NCBI GenBank assembly: GCA_028532985.1
Contig: JANCIK010000008.1
Location: 1,240,001-1,304,000 of the forward strand
Source of the DNA: Stropharia rugosoannulata
Taxonomy: Eukaryota; Basidiomycota; Agaricomycetes; Agaricales; Strophariaceae
Direction: 5' to 3'
DNA: 64,000 nt
In this document: positions 31,928 to 44,365 of the stretch, in pieces
Position numbering within the stretch: the stretch's first letter is position 1
Layout of the letters: each line of letters opens with the position of its first letter
Program-made: the position numbers and the translations under genes
The notes under the pieces: generated by a model
The model's input: only the letters and a program-made list of their open reading frames with translations
Database searches by the model: none
What the model was told of the DNA's origin: nothing

Positions 31928-33065
31928 TTAGAATGGAAGTCTGGGTGGTTTTGTGTATCTGGACGGTTTGAGCGGGTTCGGCTTCCTCTTCTTGTAGTAC
32001 TGCAGGAGAAAAATATTTAGCATAGTACGACGGAATAGTGGCGGATAGACGAACCTCCTTGTATGCCTTGACACGGGCAGCCATGTCGCGCATGAGAACA
32101 GCCTGTTTGCGGATGCGACCCTCTCTCCTGCGTTCCCAGAGATGTCCCTTGAACATGCGCTTCTTGCCCGCATATAACCGGAGCCCAACCTCGGCTCCAG
32201 GCGTCTTCTTCGCTGAAGCCTCGCCGACCCACTTGATAGGGCGCTGCCAGAGGGGCTGGGACTTCCTCACGCCACGACCGCGGGCAGGCGTAACGACCTT
32301 CATCTTCTCGATACGCGCCCGGAGCACCGCAGCAGGCCTAACCATCTTCGCCAACCCCGCACTCTTCCGCCCGACCTCCTTCTGCAGCTCGACGAGCAGC
32401 TCCTTCTTCCGCTCGTAGCTCCGCATCTCGGCGCTCCCGGGCAGCGCGTCGAGCAGCTGTATGACCTCGAACTCGGCGATTTCTTCCTTCAGCTGCTTCG
32501 CCTGCGCCTTGAGCTTCGCAACGCCGCGCTGCGCTTCGGTGGCTGGGCGCCGCCCGAGGAGCGTTAGCGCGTTGAGGTGGCCCTCGAGCTGCGCAATCTC
32601 GTCGCTGAGCTTGGGCGGGGCGCGCGCGGCGTCGATGAGGGAGACGAGCCCGGGGCTGAGCGCATTGCGTACCCGCTCCTCGCGCAACTGGATAGCAGCG
32701 GTCTTCGGGCCCGGGGGGAGGAGGTGCAGCGTGCCCGTCAGCCGCGCCTGCTTCACGAGATCCGCCTGGCGCCTCAGCGACAGCTTCGGCTTGCGCACCG
32801 TGCTCGCCAGCGCGGGGAGCTTCTTCTTCAGCTCTGCGAGGTCGTCGGGGGACATTTTGGACGCTTTCGCGGCGCGCAGCTGCTTAGAGGCCGCACGCTC
32901 GGCGGGGGTGTGGCGGTTGACGCGGGTGACGAGGAACGGGTTTGCGCGGGCCATGCCGGGCCCCGGGGGGATGGAGGCGCCCGAGCGCGGGGCGGCGCCG
33001 TGGAAGACCTCGGCGGCGCGGAAGGCTTTGACGGACTGCAGCGCCTGTTTGTAGACGCTCGTCAT
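31928..33065 (-). CDS. Mitochondrial ribosomal protein mL59-like (2 exons, 360 aa)
   Basis: Start ATG at 33,065 (MTSVYKQALQSVKAFR). Exons are 33065-32055 and 31999-31928, with an intron GTTCGT..CTGCAG between AYKE and YYKKRKPN. The N-terminal part NPFLVTRVN and LSLRRQADLVKQARLTGTLH, and the C-terminal block VGLRLYAGKKRMFKGHLWERR ending YYKKRKPNPLKPSRYTKPPR, match the fungal mitochondrial large-subunit protein mL59 (the yeast relative is MRPL25). The middle is a long basic coiled coil, so the protein is longer than the yeast form. The N terminus is basic and suits mitochondrial import. Codons are much more GC-rich than the neighbouring transposon, as expected of a host gene. Confidence 0.8.
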
Positions 33066-34293
33066 CGGGGTACGGGGTGTTGTAAGTGGACGAACAGTGA
33101 GCTCGAACTTTTCCAGTTTGTTTGGCACCCGCCTTCGTACCAAATACTGGCTTTATTTTTTGTCAAGTTCATACGGCTTTAACAGGCTTTGACTCGAACT
33201 ATCATCTCCTCGAACCCCCTCCTACGAAAAAGAACGCTATGGCGTCGCGCTATCTGTATTTATGGGGAACGTGCATATCTTGTGTTGACTAGGTTCGACC
33301 AACTGCTGGCGCAGGCTTCTCGCTCTCGTATTTCCGGCTCAGGAGTCAGAAGGCCGCATTTGGCACCATCCCGAGCTCTATAGAGGATACTTACACTGGT
33401 TTACCAACACTGGCCCAAACCCCTACTGTCTACTGCCACGCGCCTATGCTACGCAGTGCCCACTTACATTGCTGATGAGACGAGAATCTGCCCTGTCGAC
33501 TCCAGTGTCTGCCATGCGGCCATGCAAATCAAATATCTGACCCGCTCTAGGCCTTCATTATGAGACACAAATATGCAAGGCGAATACGTGCTGGCAAGCT
33601 AAAACTTGAAGCTACCATCGTGCCGTCATGCAAATGCTTCGCAGGCGTATTTCGAGTGAACGAAGTTCTATTCGGGCATCTCGCAGTCAGCGGCGCGAGA
33701 TAGTTGTGGTTAAAGTCCAGGAGAACGCGTGTGTAAAGTCTGCTTCATAATAGTTGGACCAACTCCCGCTCCCGTGAGGATGCGCGCGCGCGGTGCATTT
33801 CATCGTAAGCGCTGGTCTCCGCATTTGTCAGAAATGGCTTTTCATGTGACCTATGCGGTGGTGCTTATTGTAGCCGAGGCACCTGTCGATCCCACAGACA
33901 CGCCGCATCAATTTCTTATTCTCCACGTACATGTCCAGACGTCCCGCTTGGAGCGACTCGTGCAGCGTTGTGGCATGCTTCGTAGACACTCATAGTCCAT
34001 CTAGAAGCTTAATATGACTCAGAGTTAAGTCAGAAATCGTGCGGGGCGTCTACATGTTGCATTGGCCTTCAGACTTGTGCAGAACATATGACGGAGGGAA
34101 TGATGTTTCACAGCATAGACTCCGTTTGTTGCATTAATATGAGCATCAGCTCCGGGTAAGTAATTGATCAGCTCGGCCAGGCTGTACATTCTCAGCGGGC
34201 AGCCGCACAGGCCCTTATAACGTGTTCGCGACTTCTTGCTGCTTTCAACACCCTCCCGGTACTCATTCCCCCAGTGTCCACATTCCAGCCACC
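33066..34293. other. Intergenic between mL59-like and MAPEG genes (divergent)
   Basis: Must hold both promoters. The last 60 bp before the MAPEG ATG are CT-rich (CACCCTCCCGGTACTCATTC). No domain or repeat is seen in the small frames of this region, such as 33,729-33,995. Confidence 0.45.
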
Positions 34294-35136
34294 ATGAGCG
34301 CTTTCCTTTCCTCCATCAACCTCGACAAGCCGCTGGCTCTGTACTCCATCCCTGTGATCTGGTTCACCAGCTTCTATCCCCATACCCTGAAGGTTAGTCC
34401 CTACCTCCGTGATGTACAGACTCCAACAGCTTCCTGAAACTATGCATCCATTGACAGTTCTCCAAAATCGACAAGCTTCTCGGCTTCAACAAGTACGTAC
34501 TTCCCTTTCCCGCATCAGCGTGTCGCATAAGCAGAGTCTAACGCGCATTCTCCATTGTTGATAGCCTCGCGCCCCGCTCGAACGAAGCGAAGAGCTTGGT
34601 CGGCAAGTTGCCGAAGGACACCCAGGCGCAGATTGCCCGGATGGAGGGCGCGCACCAGAACGGCACTGAGAACTTGCCGCTTTGGTTCGCTGCTGTGGTG
34701 ATTAGATTTCTTTCTTCTGTCCCGAAGAGTGGCGGCTGACCCATTGAGTACAGCTCGCTGGCAGCTTCGCAGGCCTTGACAATCGATGGCTGAACGTCGC
34801 CGCCCTGTCCTAGTGAGCCCTTACTTGATAGCATTTTGCGATCCAGTCCACTTACAGGTACATGAAGCGTTGGCGTCAGGCTGGCATACAACACGACCTA
34901 CATCTACTTCAATGATGTTGCAAATGGCTTCCTACGGTATGTCGTTATGCGTCAGACGTTGTACTATGGCGGACATCTAATAATTTCAATGTTACAGCAC
35001 TGGGTTGTACTTCTTAGGTCTATGTAAGTCTTCTCTTTCCTTTGTTATTATCAATGACGTACTCACGCGAACATTGATATCAGCTTACCCTCTGAGAATC
35101 TTGTACCACGCCGCAACGAAAGTGGCTAGCCAGTAA
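34294..35136 (+). CDS. MAPEG-family membrane protein (7 exons, 157 aa)
   Basis: Exons: 34294-34392, 34458-34492, 34565-34697, 34754-34812, 34868-34936, 34998-35023, 35084-35136; the sum is 474 nt. It has the MAPEG layout. A first membrane helix (LALYSIPVIWFTSFYPH) is followed by the loop with RMEGAHQNGTENLPLW (ExxxQNxxE, the family signature). Then come a second helix AAVLAGSFAGLD, SYVGVRLAYNTTYI and a last hydrophobic helix near YFLGLYPLRILYH. MAPEG proteins are glutathione-dependent transferases or peroxidases of ER membranes. Exon 5 must start after GTACATGAAG, since the earlier AG would put a stop in frame. The substrate is unknown. Confidence 0.85.
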
Positions 35137-35869
35137 TGGCATCCGGATCGTTCTGTTAAATACTGTACATTTCCCCCTTATAAAATGACATCAACATTCA
35201 GCAATACTTACTTGATGATGACCTTGATCGTTCGTTCATACGCGCTATGGTTATCAGAAACCATCGCGGATTCGAGGTGGATGTCTTGCTACAAAAAGCC
35301 ACGCCAGTGCTCCGAACAGTTGTTTCATGATGGCTCAACGTGTCGACCGTCGTGTACGCAATTTTGGGAATGGCTTGGGAATGCTTTCACTTGTCCGAGG
35401 AGAGTTGCTCGTCCCTGTACGTATCCATGTGGCAACCAGTGGTTTGTACAGAGGTAAATACGCGCAACATTCTGCCCCGCCAGGCATCACTAGATTCCAC
35501 CATGTCAAGAGGAGGACGCGAACTACAATTTTGTCTGACTTCTGATGGACGGCACAACTTTCCTTACTGTCAGTCTGTCTCATTCATCCATAGTCCAGAC
35601 GTTCAGATCGCACTTGGATTCCGCGTGAGTAGTCCATGCGATTCGGACAAACGTCTGATGGCGAAAACTGATGAACGAACCATCTAAGCGCCGGCACCCG
35701 AAGCGAGCTGATTGTATCGTTCAGAGACGTGTCTGGCAAATATCTGGTTCGCTGCCCCCCGCTCTTCAGACTGGGAAACTCGGACGTTGACTCCAAAGCT
35801 TTCACTAATTTTGTATCCTCGTTATGACTATTTCTCTATGAGTACGTATCACTTAATCTAATCACATTT
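35137..35869. other. Intergenic between convergent MAPEG and DUF6534 genes
   Basis: Probable 3' untranslated regions of both genes. Open frames on either strand (35,185-35,687) have no family features. Confidence 0.4.
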
Positions 35870-37552
35870 TTAGTCGTATCGGCTCAGCTTCAACCGTCGA
35901 ACGTATATAGATAAATAGATAGTCCAATCCGGGTTCAGCGGAGACGTCATCTTCTCGGCGGTGAGTCCAAAGACATCCGTTTTGACATCTGCAAGACCTA
36001 CTTTGTTAGCATATCCCTAGAAAGTATGTTAAAATAACAGAGGCCTACCGTGTCTTTATTTTGCTGGGACTCAATATCATTGTCTGTTTGCCGAAGAACA
36101 GTAATCTTTATGCCTTCCTCTTGGAGTCTCGTAGAGTGATCACTAGTCTGAGCGGCATTGACGGAATTCATTCCTTTGAGGCCTATTGATAGTGTCGCTT
36201 GCTTCTGGTCATGGGGGAGTTGAATGCGGTTGTTGAATATGACCAACAACGTATTCGAGTACAGCTTCCCGAGCGCGTACGGACTGAAACGTAACTGAAG
36301 TCAATGCAAATCAATCCAGAATAACTGGTTAGACTTACGGGCAGATGAAAAGTGTATTCCCCTGGATCAGGATCCTTCAGCATACAAAGACCCTTCGCTT
36401 CCTCTTTAACCATAAACGCTTACCGGGAATCTCACGAATAGAATCAGAGTGACAATGGCGACTGTCGCTGAAAAGGGTCTTCAGTGTCAGCGTACGCCAC
36501 AATTCTCACAGCCAGGCATACCTGACAGAGCATTGGTTTCGATGGTCAGAGCGATGATGCGCTTCAGTACGTAGCTTGTGTGAGCGACGAGGCTCCGCTT
36601 CCTGGCACGGTATAGCTGTAATCTCGTTAGACTTTTTATTAAAGTACTCGGTAAAAGCGCTTGCTCACGAAGTAGCACATTGCAACGGCAATCAGTGTAT
36701 CCGAGAGCGCTGCTCCTGCTAACCAAACCTGCGCCTTATCAGCACTGAGTGTCGCATTAGCAAAATGAAGGTGCATACCTTGGGCGACGTCAGTGACGAC
36801 AGCTTAGTCAAATCTCCGACTTGCAACGCCTGCAATGTTATTTAGAATATCATAGTGCTCCGAGGAGATTGTTGTCGAGACGGACCTGTACGCCTGCCAC
36901 AAGTCCTGCGACGCCTTGAGCAACAGACACGGCCCCAATTACAATGCAAAGTGGGAGTGAAGAGCTGAGGATCCATATACGCCATGTGAAGTACAGCTGC
37001 ACTATCATGGCTATTATACCTGCCATTATTGGTAGGTCGATGGGGTTAAGGTATGGGTCTGCGAGGAAGTTCAATTGTCCCCATCCCTTCGAGAACCAGT
37101 GAATGATGTCAGCGCTGGACAAGGCTGTCTGCAAGCATTCGAGGACGTATAGCGTATATACTGAACGGAATATTCACATCAGTATGTTTTAGGACATACG
37201 TCAGACCTACCTAGAGTCTTAATTTTCCAATTATCTTTAAAGAAAAGATAATATAGATCTACAGCGGTGGACATGATAAATATGTGATCGCGCATCGCAA
37301 TACTTAAATCATTGATACTCACAGACTTGGACAGACAACATCCCCCACAAGCCCCAGTTAAACATCATGCCGAGCAACTGTTGTAACGTCCTGAATAACG
37401 CGTCAAGGGCGACTGCTTTGAAAAAACAATCACCTGCGGTGCCGTTCTAGAAGTGTCGTTGTGTTAGTACTTTGTCTGTCACGAATCGGCACCCAATGAC
37501 ATGTCTGTACTTACAAAAGCACAATGTTCGGGGGGATGAAGGGAGTAGACAT
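35870..37552 (-). CDS. DUF6534 (7-TM-like) membrane protein (12 exons, about 360 aa)
   Basis: Exons: 37552-37515, 37446-37434, 37377-37323, 37258-37211, 37160-36886, 36829-36779, 36728-36669, 36615-36522, 36467-36424, 36361-36339, 36283-36049, 36016-35870. Successive membrane segments are visible: MMFNWGLWGMLSVQV, IKTLVYTLYVLECLQT, IMAGIIAMIVQLYFTWRIWI, LCIVIGAVSVAQGVAGLVAG, VWLAGAALSDTLIAVAMCYF, IIALTIETNALSATVAIVTL and LGKLYSNTLLVIFNNR. Motifs such as QLYFTWRIWIL, SDTLIAVAMCYFL and LYSNTLLVIFNNR fit the large Agaricomycete DUF6534 family, which is of unknown function. A 13-nt and a 23-nt microexon are needed for continuity. The last exon is the least certain. Confidence 0.8.
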
Positions 37553-38803
37553 TGTTGAAGAAGGTAGGGAGCGGACCGAGGGCGGATCGAATGAATGTAC
37601 TCTCCTTATATCGGTGCTCTAACTATGGCTCAGGTGTCTCTGAGATATTTAACTGGTGGGAAATCGACAAAGTCCATACTGAGTTAAGTGGTTCAAAATG
37701 CAGTTCGGTTCAGGGTAACCTGAAAGTTATGTAAGGGTCCCTGAACTTTCGGTTCTGCATCGACAGCTTGACCGTGGAAGTCGTGCAACTTGCACTGGTG
37801 ATTCCAAACCTCAGGAACCTACGAGACACATTAGGACAGTAAATTTAGCAAAGGTATCGAGAAAATGGCTTCCCTGGAGTGCCTAAAGAATGCTTTGGCT
37901 GGACGCGGCTCAACGTTTATGCAGGATGTACCTGATCTCCTGATACTAAGACCAGGATGTCTTGGAGCCGTGCCAACTCATTTAGAAAGGTATGTGCATT
38001 CAGCACTTCTATGGGGGATCACCTGTCTGAGTAAACTTAGATCTGACTGAGCTCGAATCGCTCCCACTCAATTTGGTCTGATGCACTGCAATGGAAAGCA
38101 ATTGGAGTTCGAAAGACTACTGAGCAAGAGATGAACGCACTTATACATGTTGAAACTTGACGTATGGGGAGAGTGATGGACTTGGAGTGGGTTCAATGCC
38201 ATTCATTTCACAAAGGAGTATGTACGCACATATAATCCTGACAGATTCTATGGAGTTCGGAGTCAACTAGGTCCCATCAGAGTTGAATATTTGAATATCT
38301 GAATCAGAATCAAGAAAAATACCAGTTGAGTACAAGAAGTTCTCACGCTTGGTGGGGCAAGACCGAACGTTATTGAAAAGTTACTTGCGTTCATGAATAC
38401 CCCCTGCACTCTCTTTGATTATCTCTATAGGATCCCCCTTTGTATAGCTCTGTAAAAGACATGCTGCCACCAGTGTACGCCACCAATCGGGGTCATGTGA
38501 GTTAAACGCTCGAGGGCTTCTTCCTTATCAAGCCACGTATCACCTCTACTATTTCCCGAAATAACAGAACCCGTCCGGGTTTTGACATCGGCTCGCTTGT
38601 TGTCAGTTACAGGAATTGAATGCGACATGTATTCAATGGCTATATATCCATCTTCTCATGCAATCAACAGAATTAGACCTAATAAAAGTGATAGTGCGCA
38701 AGTGGTGATCTATCATCGCCCACTTTCCAATCTCTTTTAGCACACACCTCTTCATTTTCCTCAGTGGCCTTGCCATCGAAAAGAGAGAGTACACTCTTTT
38801 ATA
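37553..38803. other. Intergenic between DUF6534 gene and P450 (divergent)
   Basis: Contains both promoters; an ACTCTTTTATAATG context lies immediately at the P450 start. Minus-strand frame 38,425-38,628 (67 codons) and plus-strand frame 37,865-38,050 have no support. Confidence 0.4.
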
Positions 38804-40853
38804 ATGAATTCACTCCTTCTCTCTCTCTTTATAGGGCTCGCGGTTCTGCTTTACATTCGCACCCGTAGACGCTCGAATTTACCTCTGCCACCTGGGCCGA
38901 AGAAACTACCACTACTCGGAAACGTCCTGGAGCTACCAACGAGCTTTGAGTGGGAGACATACGAGAATTGGGGAAAGAAATACAGTAAAGTGGACCGTAC
39001 CATTGACGAATGGAAGGCTGACTGTGGTATATGTTGATTAGATTCGGATATCCTACATCTTAACGCCGCTGGTATCGACCTCATCGTCCTTAACTCGGTC
39101 AAGGTTGCAACTGATCTACTGGAAAAACGTGCCACAATTTACTCTGGCCGTCCGCATAGTGTTATGGCCTTGGAACTGTGCGTAACGAATGATATCTGTT
39201 CTCGCATTACGTTGATTTCACGGAAACAGTGTCGGATGGAATTGGCTTTTTCTTACTATGGGATATGGAGACGCTTGGAAAGAGCGACGAAGACTGTTCA
39301 CGAGGCACTTTCATTCGTCGGGTCCAACAGTGCATAGACCTCGTGAAACCTTTTTCATCAGGCGTATGCTAGCTCAGCTTGTGGACGCGCCAGAAGAAGG
39401 GCTGGAGATCACGCGAGAGTACGAACCCATTTTCACTTTCGGCGACTCTGCAGTAACCTTCTACCGTTTTATAGCATGGTTGGTGGGATTACTCTATCCC
39501 TTGCCTATGGCATCACTATCCAACCTAAAAATGACCCCTTCATCGAATTAGCAGAACATGCTATAACTGGACTCGCAGAGTCAGCGACACCAGGGCTATT
39601 CCTGGTCGACGCCGTCTCGCCACTAAAATATGTTCCTGAAGGCGTCCCAGGAGCTGGATTCCAGACCAAGGCTCGAAAGTGGAGAGAGCTGCAGCAGCGC
39701 TTCCGTGTTGAACCCTTCGAGAAGACCGTTGAGCAACTGGTGAGTCTCCACGAGTTTATCCGAAGTAAATATTTTTGTACCCGGTGTCTGATGTGGTTTT
39801 CGCTAGGCTGATGGCACCGCCCAGCCATCATTTGTTTCTGAGGCGCTGGGGTTGATTGAGGACGGCCCAGATGTCCAAAGACAGAAGGACGTTATCCGCG
39901 ATACAGCAGGAATGTTTTTTGCTGGTTTGTAGACATCCAGTACTTTTCGGTTCAAGTTGTTGATTGTTATTCACTGGCAGGAGGATCGGACACGGCGGTA
40001 TCCTCGATTCATACGTTGATTCTGGCTATGATCAACTACCCTGAGGTCCAGGCCAAGGCACAACAAGAGCTTGATGCTGTTATAGAGACGAAACGGCTCC
40101 CTGAGCATTGTGACGAAGTCGACCTCCCATATATCTCGGCTATAGTAAAAGAGGTACTCCGGTGAGTCGCTCGCTCTTGAGATTTCAGAGACCAAGGGTA
40201 ATAATAATTTCTTGTTTTTCAAGCTGGAAGCCTGTAACACCTTTCCGTGAGTTATTTTTTTTGCTCATGAATTCATGTAAAGTTACCAAAATATTTTAAA
40301 GCCTTCCCCCATCTCCTGGATCGGGACGATGTGTACGATGGTTATTTTATTCCTAAAGGTTCAATTATTCTTGCCAATGCTTGGTCTATGCTTCGCGACG
40401 TGGAAGATTATGGACCGAACCCCGACGCGTTCAACCCAGAAAGGTTCCTGCAAGACGGAAAACTAAATCCGGACATCAGAGATCCCTCAAATATGGCCTT
40501 TGGATTTGGTAGAAGGTATTCGTTCTCATTATGACCGTGACGCGTCTTACTGAATATGTCATATAATATAGGGAGTGCCCAGGGAAGTCATTAGCCTTGT
40601 CGGCTCTTTGGCTCACTACAGCCTCACTTCTCTCAGCATTCAACATTACCAAAGCTGTCGATGAGAAGGGAAATCCCATCGACGCAGAGATCAAATATAC
40701 GTCATCTTTAGTCTGGTGGGTTTTTTTGTCTATGCGGACCCAGTGATTTACTTACAGCTCTATAGCCACCCGTTACCTTTCAAATGTATGATAACGCCAA
40801 GATCAGCAGAGGCTGAGCACCTTATACGCACAATCGCCGAACATGCTCACTAG
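38804..40853 (+). CDS. Cytochrome P450, third gene (10 exons, 512 aa)
   Basis: Exons: 38804-38984, 39042-39177, 39230-39418, 39475-39739, 39807-39924, 39981-40161, 40224-40246, 40302-40515, 40572-40715, 40766-40853; phases close with no break. It starts with an N-terminal anchor (LLLSLFIGLAVLLYI) and hinge PLPPGPKKLPLLGN. Further motifs are the WKERRR C-helix motif, the I-helix AGGSDTAVSS, ExxR in VKEVLRW, FNPERF and the haem loop FGFGRRECPGKSLA with its Cys. The C terminus is HPLPFKCMITPRS. A 23-nt microexon carries the WKPVTPF segment. It is clearly a different subfamily from the two duplicated P450s, having other exon borders. Substrate unknown; no biosynthetic partner genes lie next to it. 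Confidence 0.9.
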
Positions 40854-41804
40854 GCTCAGCTGCATCTTGTCTCAAAGACATGACACCCTTCGTGCTATCT
40901 AGCAGTATCTGATTTAGCACTTACCTTCCCTCATATTGTAACTTGTAATTTATATTTAAAATATGCAAACATTCCTTCAAGTTAAAGCTAAAATGCTCCA
41001 GCAGACCTATGGCGGTCCATCAGCGGAAGTATTCTGCCCCTGGAAAATGTATCCCCGGAAGTTGAAAAACTTGCGTGGAAATAAAAAATGTGTGTGTGTG
41101 TTTTTTGAACACTTGCACAACACTTGCACGAGAGTTTTTAGCAGTGCGCGGAAATAGTTAAGAGGCTTTTTGGTCTGCGCAGAATTTTAAAGGGTACCCC
41201 GTAAGCTTACAATAGTGAAAATGTGGTGCGCGAAAATACTTACGACTTGCGCGTGGAAACTTTCAGTCCGCGCGGAAACATTGAGATTTAGAGTTTCGAG
41301 GCATGCCGGTGTGCCGTTGATGACAAATTGATCTGAACAGCTCGCCACGGCTGCAAGGTCCGAGCATTTCCTGAGTTTGAATAACAATTGTGTAAGCAAC
41401 ATCACACGGCTGTCTGGCACAGTAGTTGGTGCAGACTGGTGTAGCAAGCTACTCTTTAATATCACCTTTAAATTTAATCTGTGTAATATCAGTCTTTCTG
41501 CACAGCAGTACTAATCAGCAAGTTGTCCGTTTAGATTCCCGGTTTGCTTGGTTTTTTTAGAATTTTCTGTTTATGGGAACCCGGTGACCTAAAGATCCTA
41601 AAACGGACAATGAATGTCCAAAAAGGTCGAGAACGCAACTCGGAATTCCAGAAAACACAGAACCACTGGACATAAGTAGCAAATAAATACTCAAAAAAAT
41701 ACATGCCAAAGTTCAGGGTCCAACTACAATTCATTCCAAGTTCATTCTTTCTTCCTCTCTCAATCTGTCCCTTTCCAACCACTGCTCAATGCTGCCAGTG
41801 AGCA
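40854..41804. other. Intergenic downstream of the third P450
   Basis: AT-rich 3' flank followed by a stretch around 41,225-41,290 with several GCGC words. A small (GT)n run lies at about 41,090-41,102. No coding feature. The left end of the Plavaka element was not recognised here. Confidence 0.4.
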
Positions 41805-43135
41805 ATGCCTCCTTGCAGTCATCATACTTATGTCACTTGGAATCCTGCACCATCAAATCAGCAATTTATTTGCACCATCTGCTTTCAAGCTTGTCATTCA
41901 ATTGGAGGATTGAAGAGACATACAAGTTTGAAGCACCACTCTCATAACCCCCCTCCAGAAGCTGTGAAACACACGGATATATCATCCTCACCTAGATGGT
42001 ATGTCAAGCTACTTTCCAGGATCTCACCTTCACAGTGCTTTCTTCTGTAGCAAAGCCTTGTTCAGCAGATGGGACCTTTCTAAAACATAGGGAATCATCA
42101 CAGACAGGTCACAGTTATATGGATGATGAGTCTGACCTTGAATCAACATCAAGCAAGTCAAATTCAGATAGCAACCCTTATGCACCATTCAAAGATCAAC
42201 TGGAGTATGACTTTGCTGATTACCACTATGTCAAGCTTAGATCATCGGCCAAGAGCATTAACAAGGGGCTTGATATATGGCGAGCAATGGTTACTAAGCA
42301 CAGTCAATCAGGGCACTGTACAGAGAACAATGTTCTGTGGGCAACAGAGCAAGACTTATACAAAACAATTGATTCAATAAAAGGTACAGATATTGAGTTC
42401 ATGACATATACTTTCCAGTACAGCGGCCCAAAGCCAAGGACTCCACCGAAATGGATGGAGGAAAATTATGAACTTGAGACTCGGGACAGTCTTCACTCCA
42501 TGGAGCATCAACTGAAGTCAACCAAGTTTGATGGTCAGTTTAGCTATGTGCCATATGAGGAGTACAATTCAAAAGGTGATTGTGTTTACTCAAACTTGTT
42601 CTCTGGAATGTGGAGCAACCAAGAAGCAGTGAGTTTATATTTTGTATTTCTGAAAGTTGAAAAAGCGAAATGTACTATCACTTCGACAGGACACTATTGC
42701 AAAGGACCCATTGATGTGCAGCTCCATGTTTGTTCCCATAGTTGCCAGTGGTGGTGATAAAACAACCATCTTGGTTGCAACAGGCCATCAAGAGTACCAC
42801 CCAGTATATGCATCTGTGGGAAACATATCAAATACAGCATGCTGCAGACATGGACAGGTCGTAATTCCAGTGGCATTCCTGCCCATTCCCAAAGGTAAGT
42901 ATTATTTTTGTACTCTATAGTACATGCATCTAAAAGCTACACTACCATTATCATAACTAGCTAGTAAACATCAGTGAAGGACACCATTATTTCAAACCTT
43001 TGTTAGACAGTTATACCACACCTGCTTAGAGCAAGTCTTTAGGCTGTTAAAACCATACATGAGCATGTATAGAACGGTTTTATGTCCTGATGGACATTAT
43101 CAAAGGTGTTATGAACACTTGTTTCCTCTTTCTGA
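41805..43135 (+). pseudogene. Plavaka-type transposase, N-terminal part only
   Basis: Exon 1 encodes a C2H2 zinc finger (FICTICFQACHSIGGLKRHT). After an intron it continues with FADYHYVKLRSSAKSINKGL and the family blocks YSGPKPRTPPKWMEENYEL, YVPYEEYNSKGDCVYSNLFS and IVASGGDKTTILVATGHQEY with PVYASVGNISN. A further short exon from about 43,009 reads LYHTCLEQVFRLLKPYMS and CPDGHYQRC, and then similarity stops. Plavaka proteins are basidiomycete CACTA-related transposases of 900 residues or more, so the catalytic C-terminal half is missing. The residue is a truncated, presumably inactive copy. Confidence 0.7.
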
Positions 43136-43641
43136 TTCCCTGTCTCTTATCTTATCACACTGTCCTTGCCCCCCTTTTATTTGAGTGAATGATCTTGTGC
43201 TTGTATTCTTACTTACAACCTTTCCTTCTAGAAAGAGAACAAGTATTACTTCTCTTTCTCGCACTCGTGGAACCTTGCCCCACGCCCGTGGTAGAGGAAC
43301 CTGAGTATTAGCTACTTCCTGCCTTCATCAGGAAAAAACAATTTCTTATGTAGTCTGCACTCATGTATGTGGAGACTTAGTAGGCGTAGCTCATGTCAAT
43401 GGGGGCTATGCAGTGCCCTGTTGTGCTACATGTAGGCTGATCTCTACTGCGGCTATACGGCTCACCCACCCGGTCACGTAGCACAGCATAGGTCACATGC
43501 AATGTGACACAGGTCTACTTTGAGCCTACTTCTTACTATCGAGTTCTATAAAATACATTTTCAAACTCGCACAAGGCATAATCAAATGAACCGTTCATTT
43601 TGCTATGTACAATAGTTGTAGCAACAGTAATAAGATGTTAT
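43136..43641. other. Non-coding, possible transposon remnant
   Basis: Follows the point where the Plavaka protein ends. It includes arms TGTGCTAC (about 43,420) and GTAGCACA (about 43,477) that could form a hairpin, as transposon ends often do. No gene. Confidence 0.35.
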
Positions 43642-44365
43642 CTACTTATGCAACCGGCCTAAGACATTAGTCATACATTGTACACCTGTCTGTGTCTCTG
43701 CACACAATGAGCGAATGGAAAGCATATCTGAAATTAATTCAGCCTCTGCTCTAAGTTCAATCCGTCTGGCATCAAGATATTTGTCGAAGGAGCGTTCAAG
43801 GACGCCATAGTAGCGCTCCTGGTCACCACATATATCAAACAACACTTTGACCGTACCCTTCATTTCTTGCATGATATCCAATGAAGACAGCGTCAAAGCA
43901 GACCGTTCCGCGGGGCTGTCGTTGACCTGGTGAGATGCCGCCCCAATGTCTGCCGCGGCCCGCTGGGGAGACTGTGACTCTGCCTCTGTATCGCTTGAGA
44001 TCACAGGAGCCGCCTGGGCGCTGGTGGACTCGGACTCGACACTAGGGACATTGGAGGAGTTGATGATCTTTGACGCAGTGGGAGTTTGGAATGACCCATG
44101 TGTCTGGAGAACAGTGGTGAATGCATTCATCAGGTGAACCTGGGTTTCCGGGCCAAATATCTCAAAGTTACTATTGACAATTTGATTAGCAATCTTGCCA
44201 GTGGGTCAGTAACCATTAAGACATCCATACCGAGGTTGTGAAGACAACCCAGCATTGGCTGCAATAGATTCGTCGGGTTCATCTAGACCGGGGGACCCTT
44301 CAACACGTTGATCGTTTGTCTCTTGCTTAGCTTTCGGAGTATTGGGCACGTCATTGCCCACAATC
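43642..44365 (-). CDS. Unidentified gene, 5' end missing
   Basis: Exon 44,365-44,231 (VIVGNDVPNTPKAKQETND.. to LSSQPR) joins over a 60-nt intron (44,230-44,171) to exon 44,170-43,642 (NFEIFGPETQVHLMNAFTTV.. to VLGRLHK and stop). The middle is Ser/Ala-rich; the end is a helical region with ERYYGVLER and ARRIELRAEAELIS. No domain recognised. An acceptor CATTCAG precedes the first exon, so earlier exons should exist but are not found upstream, where sequence with the gypsy-type GCGCGC words begins. The gene may have been cut by that element. Confidence 0.5.

Noticed and set aside
32461..33182. Plus-strand frames of about 200 codons opposite the mL59-like gene
   Set aside because: Antisense shadows of a GC-rich coding exon; the minus strand has the conserved protein and the intron.
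38425..38628. 67-codon minus-strand frame upstream of the third P450
   Set aside because: No family features and no promoter or splice context; likely chance.
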